From Pseudomonas entomophila (GTDB lineage Bacteria > Pseudomonadota > Gammaproteobacteria > Pseudomonadales > Pseudomonadaceae): a stretch of 64,000 bases of DNA. The notes below the pieces were generated by a model. The model did no database searches, was not told where the DNA came from, and saw nothing but the letters and a program-made list of their open reading frames with translations. This document shows, piece after piece, positions 17,478 to 26,151 of this stretch. The stretch spans positions 62,001 to 126,000 of the forward strand of contig NZ_JAAMQJ010000006.1 of the NCBI RefSeq assembly GCF_013523125.1, written 5' to 3'. The position numbers were made by a program, and so were the translations under genes. The number at the start of each line of letters is the position of its first letter. Positions within the stretch are counted from its first letter, which is position 1.

Positions 17478-20400
17478 GCCAGACCTATCGCCTCTCCAGC
17501 GGTGGCCGCGTCGACCGTAGCAAGGTGCTGAACTTCACCTTCAACGGCAAGAGCTACCAGGGCTACGCCGGTGACACGCTGGCCGCCGCGTTGCTGGCCA
17601 ACGGCGTCGACATCGTCGGTCGCAGCTTCAAGTACTCGCGTCCGCGCGGGATCATCGCCGCCGGTTCCGAAGAGCCGAACGCGATCCTGCAACTGGGCTC
17701 CAGCGAAGCCACCCAGATCCCCAACGTGCGCGCCACCCAGCAGGCGCTGTACTCGGGCCTGGTCGCCACCAGCACCAACGGTTGGCCGAACGTCAACACC
17801 GACGTGATGGGCATCATCGGCAAGGTCGGCGGCAACATGATGCCGCCCGGGTTCTACTACAAGACCTTCATGTACCCCAAGTCCTTCTGGATGACGTACG
17901 AGAAGTACATCCGCAAGGCTGCTGGCCTGGGCCGTTCGCCGCTGCAGAACGACCCGGACAGCTACGACTACATGAACCAGCACTGCGACGTGCTGATCGT
18001 CGGCGGTGGCCCTGCCGGGCTGGCTGCTGCCCTGGCCGCCGGGCGCAGTGGCGCCCGGGTGATCCTGGCCGACGAGCAGGAAGAGTTCGGCGGCTGCCTG
18101 CTCGACAGCCGTGAGACCCTCGATGGCAAACCGGCCGCCGACTGGGTCGCGGCCGTGGTGGCCGAGCTGGAATCGCTGCCGGAAGTGACCTTGCTGCCGC
18201 GAGCCACGGTCAACGGCTACCACGACCACAACTTCCTGACCATCCACGAGCGCCTGACCGACCACCTCGGCGATCGCGCACCGATCGGCCAGGTGCGTCA
18301 GCGTGTCCACCGGGTCCGCGCCAAGCGCGTGGTGCTGGCGGCAGGCGCTCAGGAGCGTCCGCTGGTCTACGGCAACAACGACCTGCCCGGCAACATGGTG
18401 GCCGGCTCGATCTCCACCTACGTGCGTCGCTATGGCGTGGCGCCGGGCCGCAAGCTGGTGCTGTCGACCAACAACGACCACGCCTACCGCGTGGCCCTGG
18501 ACTGGCACGACGCTGGCCTGCAGGTCGTGGCCGTGGCCGATGCCCGTCACAACCCGCGTGGCTCGCTGGTCGAGGCGGCACGTGCCAAGGGTATCCGCAT
18601 TCTCACCTCCAGCGCCGTGATCGAGACCCGGGGCGGCAAGCACGTGACCGCTGCCCGCGTGGCGGCCATCGATGTGCCGGGCCATCAGGTCACCAGCCCG
18701 GGCGAGTGGCTCGAGTGCGACCTGGTCGGCACCTCCGGCGGCTACAGCCCGGTGGTCCACCTGGCCTCGCACCTGGGCGGTCGCCCGGTGTGGCGTGAAG
18801 ACATCCTCGGCTTCGTGCCGGGCGATGCACCGCAAAAACGCGTCTGCGTAGGCGGCGTGAATGGCGTCTACGCGCTCGGCGACGTGCTGGCCGATGGTTT
18901 CGAAGGCGGCGTGCGCGCGGCCAACGAAGCGGGCTTCAAGGCCGTCGTCGGCACCTTGCCGAAAACCGTTGCAGTCAAGGAAGACGCCACCGTCGCGCTG
19001 TTCCAGGTCCCGCACGACAAGGGCACCGCCCGTGCGCCCAAGCAGTTCGTCGATCAGCAGAACGACGTCACCGCGGCGGCTATCGAACTGGCGACCCGCG
19101 AAGGCTTCGAGTCGGTCGAGCACGTCAAGCGCTACACCGCGCTGGGCTTCGGCACCGACCAAGGCAAGCTGGGCAACATCAACGGCCTGGCCATCGCCGC
19201 GCGTTCGATGGGCATCACCATCCCGCAGATGGGCACCACCATGTTCCGCCCCAACTACACGCCGGTGACCTTCGGCGCGGTGGCCGGTCGCCACTGTGGG
19301 CACATCTTCGAGCCGGTGCGCTTCACCGCGCTGCACGCCTGGCACCTGAAGAACGGCGCCGAGTTCGAGGACGTCGGCCAGTGGAAGCGTCCGTGGTACT
19401 TCCCCAAGGCGGGCGAAGACATCCATGCCGCCGTGGCCCGTGAGTGCAAGGCCGTGCGTGACAGCGTCGGCCTGCTCGACGCCTCGACCCTGGGCAAGAT
19501 CGACATCCAGGGCCCGGACGCCCGTGAATTCCTCAACCGCGTGTACACCAACGCCTGGACCAAGCTCGACGTGGGCAAGGCCCGCTATGGCCTGATGTGC
19601 AAGGAAGACGGCATGGTCTTCGACGACGGCGTCACCGCCTGTCTGGCCGACAACCACTTCCTGATGACCACCACCACCGGTGGCGCGGCCCGCGTGCTGC
19701 AATGGCTGGAGCTGTACCACCAGACCGAATGGCCGGAGCTGAAGGTGTACTTCACCTCGGTCACCGACCACTGGGCCACGCTGACCCTGTCCGGCCCCAA
19801 CAGCCGCAAGCTGCTGGCCGAGGTCACCGACATCGACCTGGACAAGGATGCCTTCCCGTTCATGACCTGGAAGGAAGGGCTGGTCGGCGGCGTGCCGGCG
19901 CGGGTCTTCCGGATTTCGTTCACCGGCGAGCTGTCGTACGAAGTCAACATCCAGGCCAACTACGCCATGGGTGTCCTGGAAAAGATCGTCGAGGCCGGCA
20001 AGCAGTACAACCTGACACCGTACGGCACCGAGACCATGCACGTGCTGCGCGCCGAGAAGGGCTTCATCATCGTCGGTCAGGACACCGATGGCTCGATGAA
20101 CCCGGACGACCTGAACATGAGCTGGTGCGTCGGTCGTAACAAGCCGTTCTCCTGGATCGGCCTGCGCGGCATGAACCGCGAAGACTGCCTGCGCGACGAC
20201 CGCAAGCAACTGGTCGGTATCAAGCCGCTGGACCCGACCAAGTGGCTGGCCGAAGGCGCCCAGATCATCCTCGATCCGCAGCAGCCGATGCCGCAGGAGA
20301 TGGTGGGCCACATCACCTCCAGCTATGCCCACAACTCGCTGGGGTATTCCTTCGCGATGGGCGTGGTCAAGGGCGGCCTCAAGCGCATGGGCGAACGCAT

Positions 20401-20491
20401 CTGGGTCTCGCAATCGGACGGAAGCGTGAGCGAAGCGGAGATCGTGTCGTCGGTCTTCTTCGACCCGAAAGGTGAACGTCAGAACGTCTGA
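17474..20491 (+). CDS. soxA: Sarcosine oxidase alpha subunit
   Basis: 1005 residues, the normal size. It has an N-terminal ferredoxin-like part, then an NAD-binding fold VLIVGGGPAGLAAALAAGRS near residue 173. The C-terminal third is a GcvT-like aminomethyltransferase domain (KIDIQGPDAREFLNR onward, then SFTGELSYEVN) that transfers the oxidised methyl group to tetrahydrofolate as 5,10-methylene-THF. It overlaps soxD by 4 bp. The 173-bp gap to soxG contains a REP pair. Confidence 0.96.
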   Translation: MSQTYRLSSGGRVDRSKVLNFTFNGKSYQGYAGDTLAAALLANGVDIVGRSFKYSRPRGIIAAGSEEPNAILQLGSSEATQIPNVRATQQALYSGLVATSTNGWPNVNTDVMGIIGKVGGNMMPPGFYYKTFMYPKSFWMTYEKYIRKAAGLGRSPLQNDPDSYDYMNQHCDVLIVGGGPAGLAAALAAGRSGARVILADEQEEFGGCLLDSRETLDGKPAADWVAAVVAELESLPEVTLLPRATVNGYHDHNFLTIHERLTDHLGDRAPIGQVRQRVHRVRAKRVVLAAGAQERPLVYGNNDLPGNMVAGSISTYVRRYGVAPGRKLVLSTNNDHAYRVALDWHDAGLQVVAVADARHNPRGSLVEAARAKGIRILTSSAVIETRGGKHVTAARVAAIDVPGHQVTSPGEWLECDLVGTSGGYSPVVHLASHLGGRPVWREDILGFVPGDAPQKRVCVGGVNGVYALGDVLADGFEGGVRAANEAGFKAVVGTLPKTVAVKEDATVALFQVPHDKGTARAPKQFVDQQNDVTAAAIELATREGFESVEHVKRYTALGFGTDQGKLGNINGLAIAARSMGITIPQMGTTMFRPNYTPVTFGAVAGRHCGHIFEPVRFTALHAWHLKNGAEFEDVGQWKRPWYFPKAGEDIHAAVARECKAVRDSVGLLDASTLGKIDIQGPDAREFLNRVYTNAWTKLDVGKARYGLMCKEDGMVFDDGVTACLADNHFLMTTTTGGAARVLQWLELYHQTEWPELKVYFTSVTDHWATLTLSGPNSRKLLAEVTDIDLDKDAFPFMTWKEGLVGGVPARVFRISFTGELSYEVNIQANYAMGVLEKIVEAGKQYNLTPYGTETMHVLRAEKGFIIVGQDTDGSMNPDDLNMSWCVGRNKPFSWIGLRGMNREDCLRDDRKQLVGIKPLDPTKWLAEGAQIILDPQQPMPQEMVGHITSSYAHNSLGYSFAMGVVKGGLKRMGERIWVSQSDGSVSEAEIVSSVFFDPKGERQNV

Positions 20492-20535
20492 GACCCCCGG
20501 CACCCATCGGTGCCTGGCGCACGACAGAGGCTTCT

Positions 20536-20608
20536 TGTGGGAGCGGGCTTGCCCGCGAAGACGGTGTTCAATCCACCGCCTTCTTTCGCGGGCAAGCCTG
20601 CTCCCACG
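20536..20608. repeat. REP pair (BIME-like) inside the sox operon
   Basis: GTGGGAGCGGGCTTGCCCGC (about 20537-20556) and an inverted partner, TCGCGGGCAAGCCTGCTCCC (about 20586-20605), lie between soxA and soxG. The pair can form a long hairpin in the sox transcript and could set the soxG:soxA ratio or mRNA ends. Confidence 0.8.
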
Positions 20609-20664
20609 CAAGCATCGACGTCCCAGGCATCGCGGTCGAATCCAGAATTCAAGGCAGGTAAAAA

Positions 20665-21297
20665 ATGAGTGCGATCAACGTCTACCAGCAAAACCCCAGC
20701 GCCGACGTCAAGGCCCAGACCCCGCTGCACCATGCCGACCTGGCCAGCCTGGTCGGCAAGGGCCGCCAGAACGCCGGCGTCACCCTGCGCGAAAAGAAAT
20801 TCCTCGGCCACCTGACCCTGCGTGGCGATGGCCATAACCCGGCGTTCGCCGCAGGTGTGCAGAAGGCCCTGGGCCTGGAGCTGCCGGTCGCCCTGACCGT
20901 GGTGGCCGATGGCGAGACCTCGCTGCAATGGGTCGGCCCGGACGAGTGGCTGCTGATCGTCCCGGGCGGTCAGGAGCTCGAGGCCGAGCAGAAGCTGCGC
21001 GCGGCCCTCGAAGGTCAGCACATCCAGGTGGTCAACGTCAGTGGCGGGCAGACCCTGCTGGAGCTGCGTGGCCCGAACGTGCGCGAGGTGCTGATGAAGT
21101 CCACCAGCTATGACGTGCACCCGAACAACTTCCCGGTCGGCAAGGCCGTCGGCACCGTGTTCGCCAAGTCGCAGCTGGTGATCCGCCGCACCGCTGAGGA
21201 CACCTGGGAGCTGATGATCCGTCGCAGCTTCGCCGATTACTGGTGGCTGTGGTTGCAGGACGCGTCGGCCGAGTACGGCCTGACCATCGAGGCCTGA
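20665..21297 (+). CDS. soxG: Sarcosine oxidase gamma subunit
   Basis: A 210-residue protein with the SoxG pattern: a small GcvT-related fold with WVGPDEWLLIVPGG near residue 90, LLELRGPNVREVL and RRSFADYWWLWLQDA near the end. It completes the heterotetramer. The start is preceded by GGCAGGT. The stop sits inside the purU ribosome-binding site (TGAGGAGAAC). Confidence 0.94.
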   Translation: MSAINVYQQNPSADVKAQTPLHHADLASLVGKGRQNAGVTLREKKFLGHLTLRGDGHNPAFAAGVQKALGLELPVALTVVADGETSLQWVGPDEWLLIVPGGQELEAEQKLRAALEGQHIQVVNVSGGQTLLELRGPNVREVLMKSTSYDVHPNNFPVGKAVGTVFAKSQLVIRRTAEDTWELMIRRSFADYWWLWLQDASAEYGLTIEA

Positions 21298-21308
21298 GGA
21301 GAACACCG

Positions 21309-22166
21309 ATGAGCCGAGCACCGGATACCTGGATCCTGACTGCCGACTGCCCAAGCACGCTCGGCACCGTCGACGTGGTGACGCGTTTTCTGCACGAACA
21401 GCAGTGCTATGTCACGGAACACCACTCGTTCGACGACCGGCTGTCCGGCCGCTTCTTCATCCGCGTGGAATTCCGTCAGCCTGCCGACTTCGATGAGGCC
21501 GCGTTCCGTGCGGGCCTGGGCGAGCGCAGTGCGGGCTTTGGCATGGGCTTCGAGCTGACCGCGCCTCATCACCGCCCCAAGGTGGTGATCATGGTGTCCA
21601 AGGCCGACCACTGCCTGAACGACCTGCTCTACCGGCAACGCATTGGTCAACTGGGCATGGACGTGGTCGCGGTGATCTCCAATCACCCCGACCTCGAACC
21701 CCTGGCCCAATGGCACAAGATTCCCTACCACCACTTTCCGCTCGACCCCAAGGACAAGCCCGGGCAGGAGCGTCAGGTGCTGCGCGTGATCGAGGAGACC
21801 GGCGCCGAGCTGGTGATCCTGGCGCGCTACATGCAGGTGCTGTCGCCCGAGCTGTGCCGTCGGCTCGATGGCTGGGCGATCAATATCCATCACTCATTGT
21901 TGCCAGGCTTCAAGGGCGCCAAGCCCTATCACCAGGCCTACAACAAGGGTGTGAAGATGGTTGGCGCCACGGCGCACTACATCAACAACGATCTGGACGA
22001 AGGCCCGATCATCGCCCAGGGCGTCGAGACCGTGGACCACAGCGACTACCCCGAGGACCTGATCGCCAAGGGCCGCGACATCGAATGCCTGACGCTGGCG
22101 CGCGCGGTGGGGTACCACATCGAGAAGCGCGTGTTCCTCAATGCCAATCGGACGGTGGTGCTCTAA
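21309..22166 (+). CDS. purU: Formyltetrahydrofolate deformylase
   Basis: 285 residues from the ATG at 21309 with GAGGAGAAC upstream. An N-terminal ACT domain (WILTADCPSTLGTVDVV) is followed by the formyltransferase-fold catalytic domain with INIHHSLLPGFKGAKPYH and VGATAHYINNDLDEGPII, which hold the catalytic Asn, His and Asp. It splits 10-formyl-THF to THF and formate, recycling THF during growth on betaine. It is the last tightly linked gene of the glyA-sox operon. Confidence 0.95.
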   Translation: MSRAPDTWILTADCPSTLGTVDVVTRFLHEQQCYVTEHHSFDDRLSGRFFIRVEFRQPADFDEAAFRAGLGERSAGFGMGFELTAPHHRPKVVIMVSKADHCLNDLLYRQRIGQLGMDVVAVISNHPDLEPLAQWHKIPYHHFPLDPKDKPGQERQVLRVIEETGAELVILARYMQVLSPELCRRLDGWAINIHHSLLPGFKGAKPYHQAYNKGVKMVGATAHYINNDLDEGPIIAQGVETVDHSDYPEDLIAKGRDIECLTLARAVGYHIEKRVFLNANRTVVL

Positions 22167-22179
22167 AATCAGTGAACGA

Positions 22180-22329
22180 CCTAGGCGTTGTACGGAAAGT
22201 CACCGAACGGCGAGCAGGCAAGGCGAAAACAGGTGAGAAAGCGCAGGTTACATAGAGCAAATGAGCAGTTTCGAACGTGTGTCCGACACGGCCTGATCGC
22301 CCGCAGGTACGGTGCGTACAAAGCCTAGG
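22180..22329. mobile_element. MITE-like 150-bp element with 15-bp terminal inverted repeats
   Basis: CCTAGGCGTTGTACG (22180-22194) and CGTACAAAGCCTAGG (22315-22329) are inverted repeats with one mismatch. They bound a non-coding stretch that includes GTGAGAAAGCGCAGGTTACA. An extra direct copy of TAGGCGTTGTA lies just outside at 22338-22348. No ORF and no clear target-site duplication are visible. Its position directly after purU suggests insertion between purU and fdhA. Confidence 0.6.
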
Positions 22330-22419
22330 AAGTTGGGTAGGCGTTGTAGCTGCATCATTCGCCCTATGTGGAATCTAAAAAATTTTGCAAGCGTGACGTG
22401 CACCCACAGACTATTGGAG

Positions 22420-23124
22420 TCAAGGGGTATAGTTGACAGCGATGGGTTCAAATCCAAGTGATCTAAACTTCTCAACGGCACTCGCTAAAGAATCGAATTT
22501 GGGGCGATAATGTCCTGATCGGTTATAGACAAAGACTTCACCAAGGCTGCCAACTCTAAAGGTGCCTGCGCTTATTACTTTTTTGCTGGCGACGCGCTCC
22601 GCCAGCGAGGGGTGTGATATATAGGTCGGAGAATTTTTGGCTCCTGACGACGCAACAATAAGTTGGTTGTCTTTAGTCAATACATATTTTTGTTCGACGC
22701 CCACGCCGGCCTCGGAAACGTCAGACGCTCGGGTGACGACCCTTCTAGGATCTTTTCCAGCAGAAGCTTTGTAGTTTTCGACAAGAGCGATTTCTTTTTT
22801 CAAAATCTTTGGGTAATGGTTAGGTAAATAGGCTGGTTTGGGCTGACTCGAGCGTCTAGAAAACCTACTAAAAAACTGGCCCGTTGGATCGCTGCGGTTG
22901 ATGGGGTCACCACCACAATACGCGTAACAATTTAGCCCGCCCTGATCAAAGGGGCTCAGCGCATCAGGTGACAGAAAGCGCATTAAGGCTGGGCCTAGCA
23001 TGCGATGACCGTTACCGAGCGAGTAGGTATTTTCTAACAGTCGGGCATATCCATTGAATCCCAATAATCTGTCGCCAAGTCTTTCATGGCCATAGGGTGT
23101 GTAACAAAGCGCCACTGTATTCAT
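22420..23124 (-). CDS. Orphan mini-RHS protein with an SGHYRP-type C-terminal module (RHS2)
   Basis: 234 residues from the ATG at 23124 (GGAG 8 bp upstream); an in-frame TTG lies 12 bp earlier. The RHS core is residues 8-82: YTPYG, LLGFNGYARL, YSLGNGHRMLGP, MRFLSPDALSPFDQGGLN and DPINRSDPTGQ. The C-terminal 80 residues contain HPSLAE, KKVISAGTFRVGS and YNRSGHYRPKFDSL (SGHYRP at 203-208). I recognise this as a small conserved module found at the ends of diverse secreted proteins, though its activity is not known to me. The tail is AT-rich compared with sox and fdhA, pointing to horizontal acquisition. It is inserted antisense between purU and fdhA. Confidence 0.8.
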   Translation of the reverse strand: MNTVALCYTPYGHERLGDRLLGFNGYARLLENTYSLGNGHRMLGPALMRFLSPDALSPFDQGGLNCYAYCGGDPINRSDPTGQFFSRFSRRSSQPKPAYLPNHYPKILKKEIALVENYKASAGKDPRRVVTRASDVSEAGVGVEQKYVLTKDNQLIVASSGAKNSPTYISHPSLAERVASKKVISAGTFRVGSLGEVFVYNRSGHYRPKFDSLASAVEKFRSLGFEPIAVNYTP

Positions 23125-23657
23125 ATGCTTCTCCAAGGCAAAGCGCTTGCAAGGTCCTGATAAGAGGAAGATCCACAGGTCTGGGCTGGTACGTTCAATG
23201 ATTTTTCATCGCAACACAACTGACATTTATATCAGGTGTGCACCCATGCCAGACGGTTGAAATAGCCTTGTTTTAAGCGAGCACAATGAATCCATTCACG
23301 AATGGTGAAGTGTGTAAAAGCAGTCAACGTACCGGGGGCAGGATCCAGAGGCACGGGCAGCCATGCATAACATTCCATAGCATCGAAGGGCTTCGTCAGG
23401 GTCATTGCAACATGCGCCGAGCGCTCGCCCGTTGATCATGTCCCGTTTGCCAATCTGACGCTCCAAAGCAAGCCACTGTCGTTCCCAGTCACCGTACCCC
23501 CTCACGACAAGACCACAATGGACCGCACCAAATGCGCGGCCCTGTACGCCTTTGCGCCGTGGCAGGCCTCCTTCCACGGCATCCGCAACATCTGTCGTCC
23601 TGGGAGGGCGGCGCTTCAACCACCGCTGCATAACTAGAATTCAAGCGAGGTAAGAGC
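23125..23657. other. Intergenic region between RHS2 and fdhA
   Basis: This 533-bp gap has no gene I can support. The left part (to 23290) is AT-rich and should hold the RHS2 promoter, including the shared motif at 23218-23235. The right part is normal GC and presumably ancestral fdhA leader. The fdhA ribosome-binding site reads GAATTCAAGCGAGGTAAGAG, closely like the GAATTCAAGGCAGGTAAAAA before soxG. Confidence 0.5.
23218..23235 (-). promoter_or_regulatory. RHS-associated motif before RHS2 (variant)
   Basis: On the coding strand this reads CTGATATAAATGTCAGTT, a diverged version of CTGNCATTTNTGNCAGTA. Its near edge lies about 93 bp before the RHS2 start. An AATCAT sequence 17 bp after ATGTCA could serve as a -10. 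Confidence 0.5.
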
Positions 23658-24857
23658 ATGTCAGGCAATCGTGGAGTGGTGTATCTCGGCGCCGGCAAGG
23701 TCGAGGTGCAGAAGATCGACTACCCGAAAATGCAGGACCCGCGTGGCAAGAAGATCGAGCACGGGGTGATCCTCAAGGTGGTCTCCACCAACATCTGCGG
23801 CTCCGACCAGCACATGGTCCGCGGCCGCACCACTGCCCAGGTCGGCCTGGTCCTGGGCCACGAAATCACCGGTGAAATCGTCGAGAAGGGCAGCGACGTC
23901 GAGCGCATGCAGATCGGCGATCTGGTCTCGGTGCCCTTCAACGTTGCCTGCGGCCGTTGCCGCTCCTGCAAGGAAATGCACACCGGCGTCTGCCTCACCG
24001 TCAACCCGGCCCGCGCCGGGGGTGCCTACGGCTATGTGGACATGGGCGACTGGACCGGCGGCCAGGCCGAATACGTGCTGGTGCCGTATGCCGACTTCAA
24101 CCTGCTGAAACTGCCCGAGCGTGACAAGGCCATGGAAAAGATCCGTGACCTGACCTGCCTGTCCGACATCCTGCCGACCGGCTACCACGGCGCCGTGACC
24201 GCAGGCGTCGGCCCAGGTAGCACCGTCTACGTCGCCGGTGCCGGTCCGGTCGGCCTGGCCGCTGCCGCCTCGGCACGTCTGCTGGGCGCCGCCTGCGTGA
24301 TCGTCGGCGACCTCAATCCGGCCCGTCTGGCCCACGCCAAGTCGCAAGGCTTCGAAGTGGTCGACCTGTCCAAGGACACCCCGCTGCACGAGCAGATCGT
24401 CGACATCCTCGGCGAGCCGGAAGTGGACTGCGCGGTCGATGCCGTCGGCTTCGAAGCCCGTGGCCATGGCCATGAAGGCGCCAAGCACGAAGCCCCGGCC
24501 ACCGTGCTGAACTCGCTGATGCAGGTGACCCGCGTGGCCGGCAGCATCGGTATCCCGGGCCTGTACGTGACCGAAGACCCGGGCGCATCGGATGCCGCCG
24601 CCAAGATCGGCGCCCTGAGCATCCGCTTCGGCCTGGGCTGGGCCAAGTCGCACAGCTTCCACACCGGCCAGACCCCGACCATGAAGTACAACCGCCAGCT
24701 GATGCAGGCGATCATGTGGGACCGGATCAACATCGCCGAGGTGGTGGGCGTGCAGGTGATCAACCTCGACCAGGCGCCGGAAGGGTATGGCGAGTTCGAT
24801 GCCGGTGTGCCGAAGAAGTTTGTGATCGACCCGCACAAAATGTGGGGCGCGGCGTAA
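23658..24857 (+). CDS. fdhA: Glutathione-independent formaldehyde dehydrogenase
   Basis: A 399-residue zinc alcohol-dehydrogenase-family enzyme. Catalytic zinc ligands include Cys47 (NICGSDQH) and His68-Glu69 (GHE). The structural zinc site is Cys98, Cys101, Cys104 and Cys112. The NAD-binding fold is VYVAGAGPVGLAAAAS near residue 190. It oxidises formaldehyde from the Gbc and Dgc steps to formate with NAD+ and matches the P. putida enzyme throughout. A terminator follows at 24879. A second, truncated copy of residues 143-399 lies at 27340. Confidence 0.96.
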   Translation: MSGNRGVVYLGAGKVEVQKIDYPKMQDPRGKKIEHGVILKVVSTNICGSDQHMVRGRTTAQVGLVLGHEITGEIVEKGSDVERMQIGDLVSVPFNVACGRCRSCKEMHTGVCLTVNPARAGGAYGYVDMGDWTGGQAEYVLVPYADFNLLKLPERDKAMEKIRDLTCLSDILPTGYHGAVTAGVGPGSTVYVAGAGPVGLAAAASARLLGAACVIVGDLNPARLAHAKSQGFEVVDLSKDTPLHEQIVDILGEPEVDCAVDAVGFEARGHGHEGAKHEAPATVLNSLMQVTRVAGSIGIPGLYVTEDPGASDAAAKIGALSIRFGLGWAKSHSFHTGQTPTMKYNRQLMQAIMWDRINIAEVVGVQVINLDQAPEGYGEFDAGVPKKFVIDPHKMWGAA

Positions 24858-24878
24858 GGTGCCGTGAGTCAGGAAGGT

Positions 24879-24904
24879 CCCTCGTGATGAGGGGCTTTCT
24901 TTTT
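24879..24904 (+). terminator. Rho-independent terminator of fdhA
   Basis: CCCTC (24879-24883) pairs with GAGGG (24889-24893), followed by GCTTTCTTTTTCC. It is a weaker relative of the terminator behind the truncated fdhA copy at 28137. Confidence 0.75.
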
Positions 24905-24949
24905 CCAGACTTGAAAGTGACGCACCGGTATCGTTCTACAATTGCGGGC

Positions 24950-25891
24950 CTACCAGGGCTCTAATTGCGGGCCTCTCAGAGCTCTGCGGATGCCCTCGTT
25001 GATACGGGCGATCTCGTCTTCGGAATCTGATGCAGAAGATACAGAGTCAAAAGACGGCGACCTGTCGCGCTGAGCTGCCCGAAACTGTCTGTCGGCTTCG
25101 ATATTGCGTATCAGCTGATCCCGCACCGGGGATTTGCCCTTGAAGGGGGTGAGGTCTATGGAAGGGCTTTTCACTAGAACTTCGTAAGAATGCCCAAGCG
25201 CAGGGCCAACGGTGCCTTCCTGTGCAGAGGCCAGTAGCAGTTCAGGTTGTTCCCGCGAACGCTTGATCTTGGTCATTGCGGGTTGGGTCATCTGTTTCAG
25301 GTGTTTGCTGGCTCGAGACAGCGCGGCGGCATCGGCCAAGCGGCTGTGCTTGATGATGTTCGCGAAGATATCCGGTTCCCTCAGCGCGGTGATCGTGGGT
25401 GTCGAGGGTGGGACTCTCAGGGCGGAGCTCGGCATGTGCCCACTGGGGTCCTGATTGTTCACCGGGTCGCCTGCACAGAACGCGTAGGGGTTGAGTCCGC
25501 CTTGCCCGAAGGGGCTCCAGTCATCGGGTGATTGAAAGCGCATCAAGCCCGGACTGTAGGAGCGATAGCCGCTGCCCAGCGGATAGCAGCCAGATGCACG
25601 CTCGAAGTGTTCGCCATTGAAGCCCAGTAGCCTGCGCGACGAAGGCAACCCGGGTTCATGCCCATAGGCGGAGTACCTGCGCGGCTCGTCTTCATCGGCT
25701 TCCTGCACCGACAGCACCGAACCTTTATCATCGATGGCGAGCAGGCCTGCCGACGTGCTGCCGGCCGTTTGCTGCTCGGCCAACGGCATGTCTGGGGTGC
25801 GGAGAATAATGCGACTGACGGCGCCTTGTTTCACGGTAACCAGCCTGTCGCCTTGATAGAAGAACAGCGAATTATTCTGTGCTTTGTTCAT
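24950..25891 (-). CDS. Orphan mini-RHS protein with F-box-like stretch (RHS3)
   Basis: 313 residues. The N-terminus (NNSLFFYQGDRLVTVKQGAV) is a last RHS-repeat-like strand set seen in TccC-type proteins. The core is residues 72-152: YSAYGHE, LLGFNGEHFE, YPLGSGYRSYSPGLMRF and SPFGQGGLNPYAFCAGDPVN, ending DPSGH. After it, residues 170-201 (LREPDIFANIIKHSRLADAA, then LSRASKHLKQM) follow the spacing of a eukaryotic F-box (L-x-x-P-D, I-x-x-I-I, hydrophobic-D-x-x-x-L, S-K-x-x). The C-terminal 110 residues are charged and Ser-rich. It lies convergent with fdhA, 92 bp from its stop. No immunity gene is apparent. Confidence 0.8.
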   Translation of the reverse strand: MNKAQNNSLFFYQGDRLVTVKQGAVSRIILRTPDMPLAEQQTAGSTSAGLLAIDDKGSVLSVQEADEDEPRRYSAYGHEPGLPSSRRLLGFNGEHFERASGCYPLGSGYRSYSPGLMRFQSPDDWSPFGQGGLNPYAFCAGDPVNNQDPSGHMPSSALRVPPSTPTITALREPDIFANIIKHSRLADAAALSRASKHLKQMTQPAMTKIKRSREQPELLLASAQEGTVGPALGHSYEVLVKSPSIDLTPFKGKSPVRDQLIRNIEADRQFRAAQRDRSPSFDSVSSASDSEDEIARINEGIRRALRGPQLEPW

Positions 25892-25968
25892 GATTCAAAT
25901 CTCTTTACATGAAGGCGTTCATGAAAATTGTCTCAAGCCCATTCTGGACATCGTCAAAGCGTTGCGTG

Positions 25969-25974
25969 CTGGCA
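25969..25974 (-). promoter_or_regulatory. Half site of the RHS motif before RHS3
   Basis: TGCCAG on the coding strand lies 77 bp before the RHS3 start, the same distance at which the full motif occurs before its neighbours. The distal half is not recognisable, so this is weak on its own. Confidence 0.25.
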
Positions 25975-26151
25975 GGGCACCTTGGCCACCGCTTTCCGAG
26001 CTAAGATCAGTCAGGATCACGCATGGATTTCTGTGGGGACGCGACCCGGGGCGGGTAAGCAAAATCTTTCTTGTGCTCAGCATAGGACGGGAGTTGAGAC
26101 ACAACACGGACCTTGATTGGAATCCGAGCAGTGGATGGATGCCCGAACGCT

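Noticed and set aside
17438..20611. A 1057-codon open frame on the minus strand opposite soxA
   Set aside because: It is an antisense shadow caused by high GC at third positions. soxA on the plus strand has full-length family motifs, and the antisense translation is low-complexity (rich in V, A, D, G, H).
23296..23631. A 111-codon minus-strand frame between RHS2 and fdhA
   Set aside because: The composition is not protein-like (Arg/Cys-rich), no start context is visible, and the region is more likely fdhA leader.
25212..25531. Plus-strand frames inside RHS3 as a possible antisense immunity gene
   Set aside because: They lie fully opposite the RHS3 coding sequence, have no ribosome-binding site, and follow the codon shadow.
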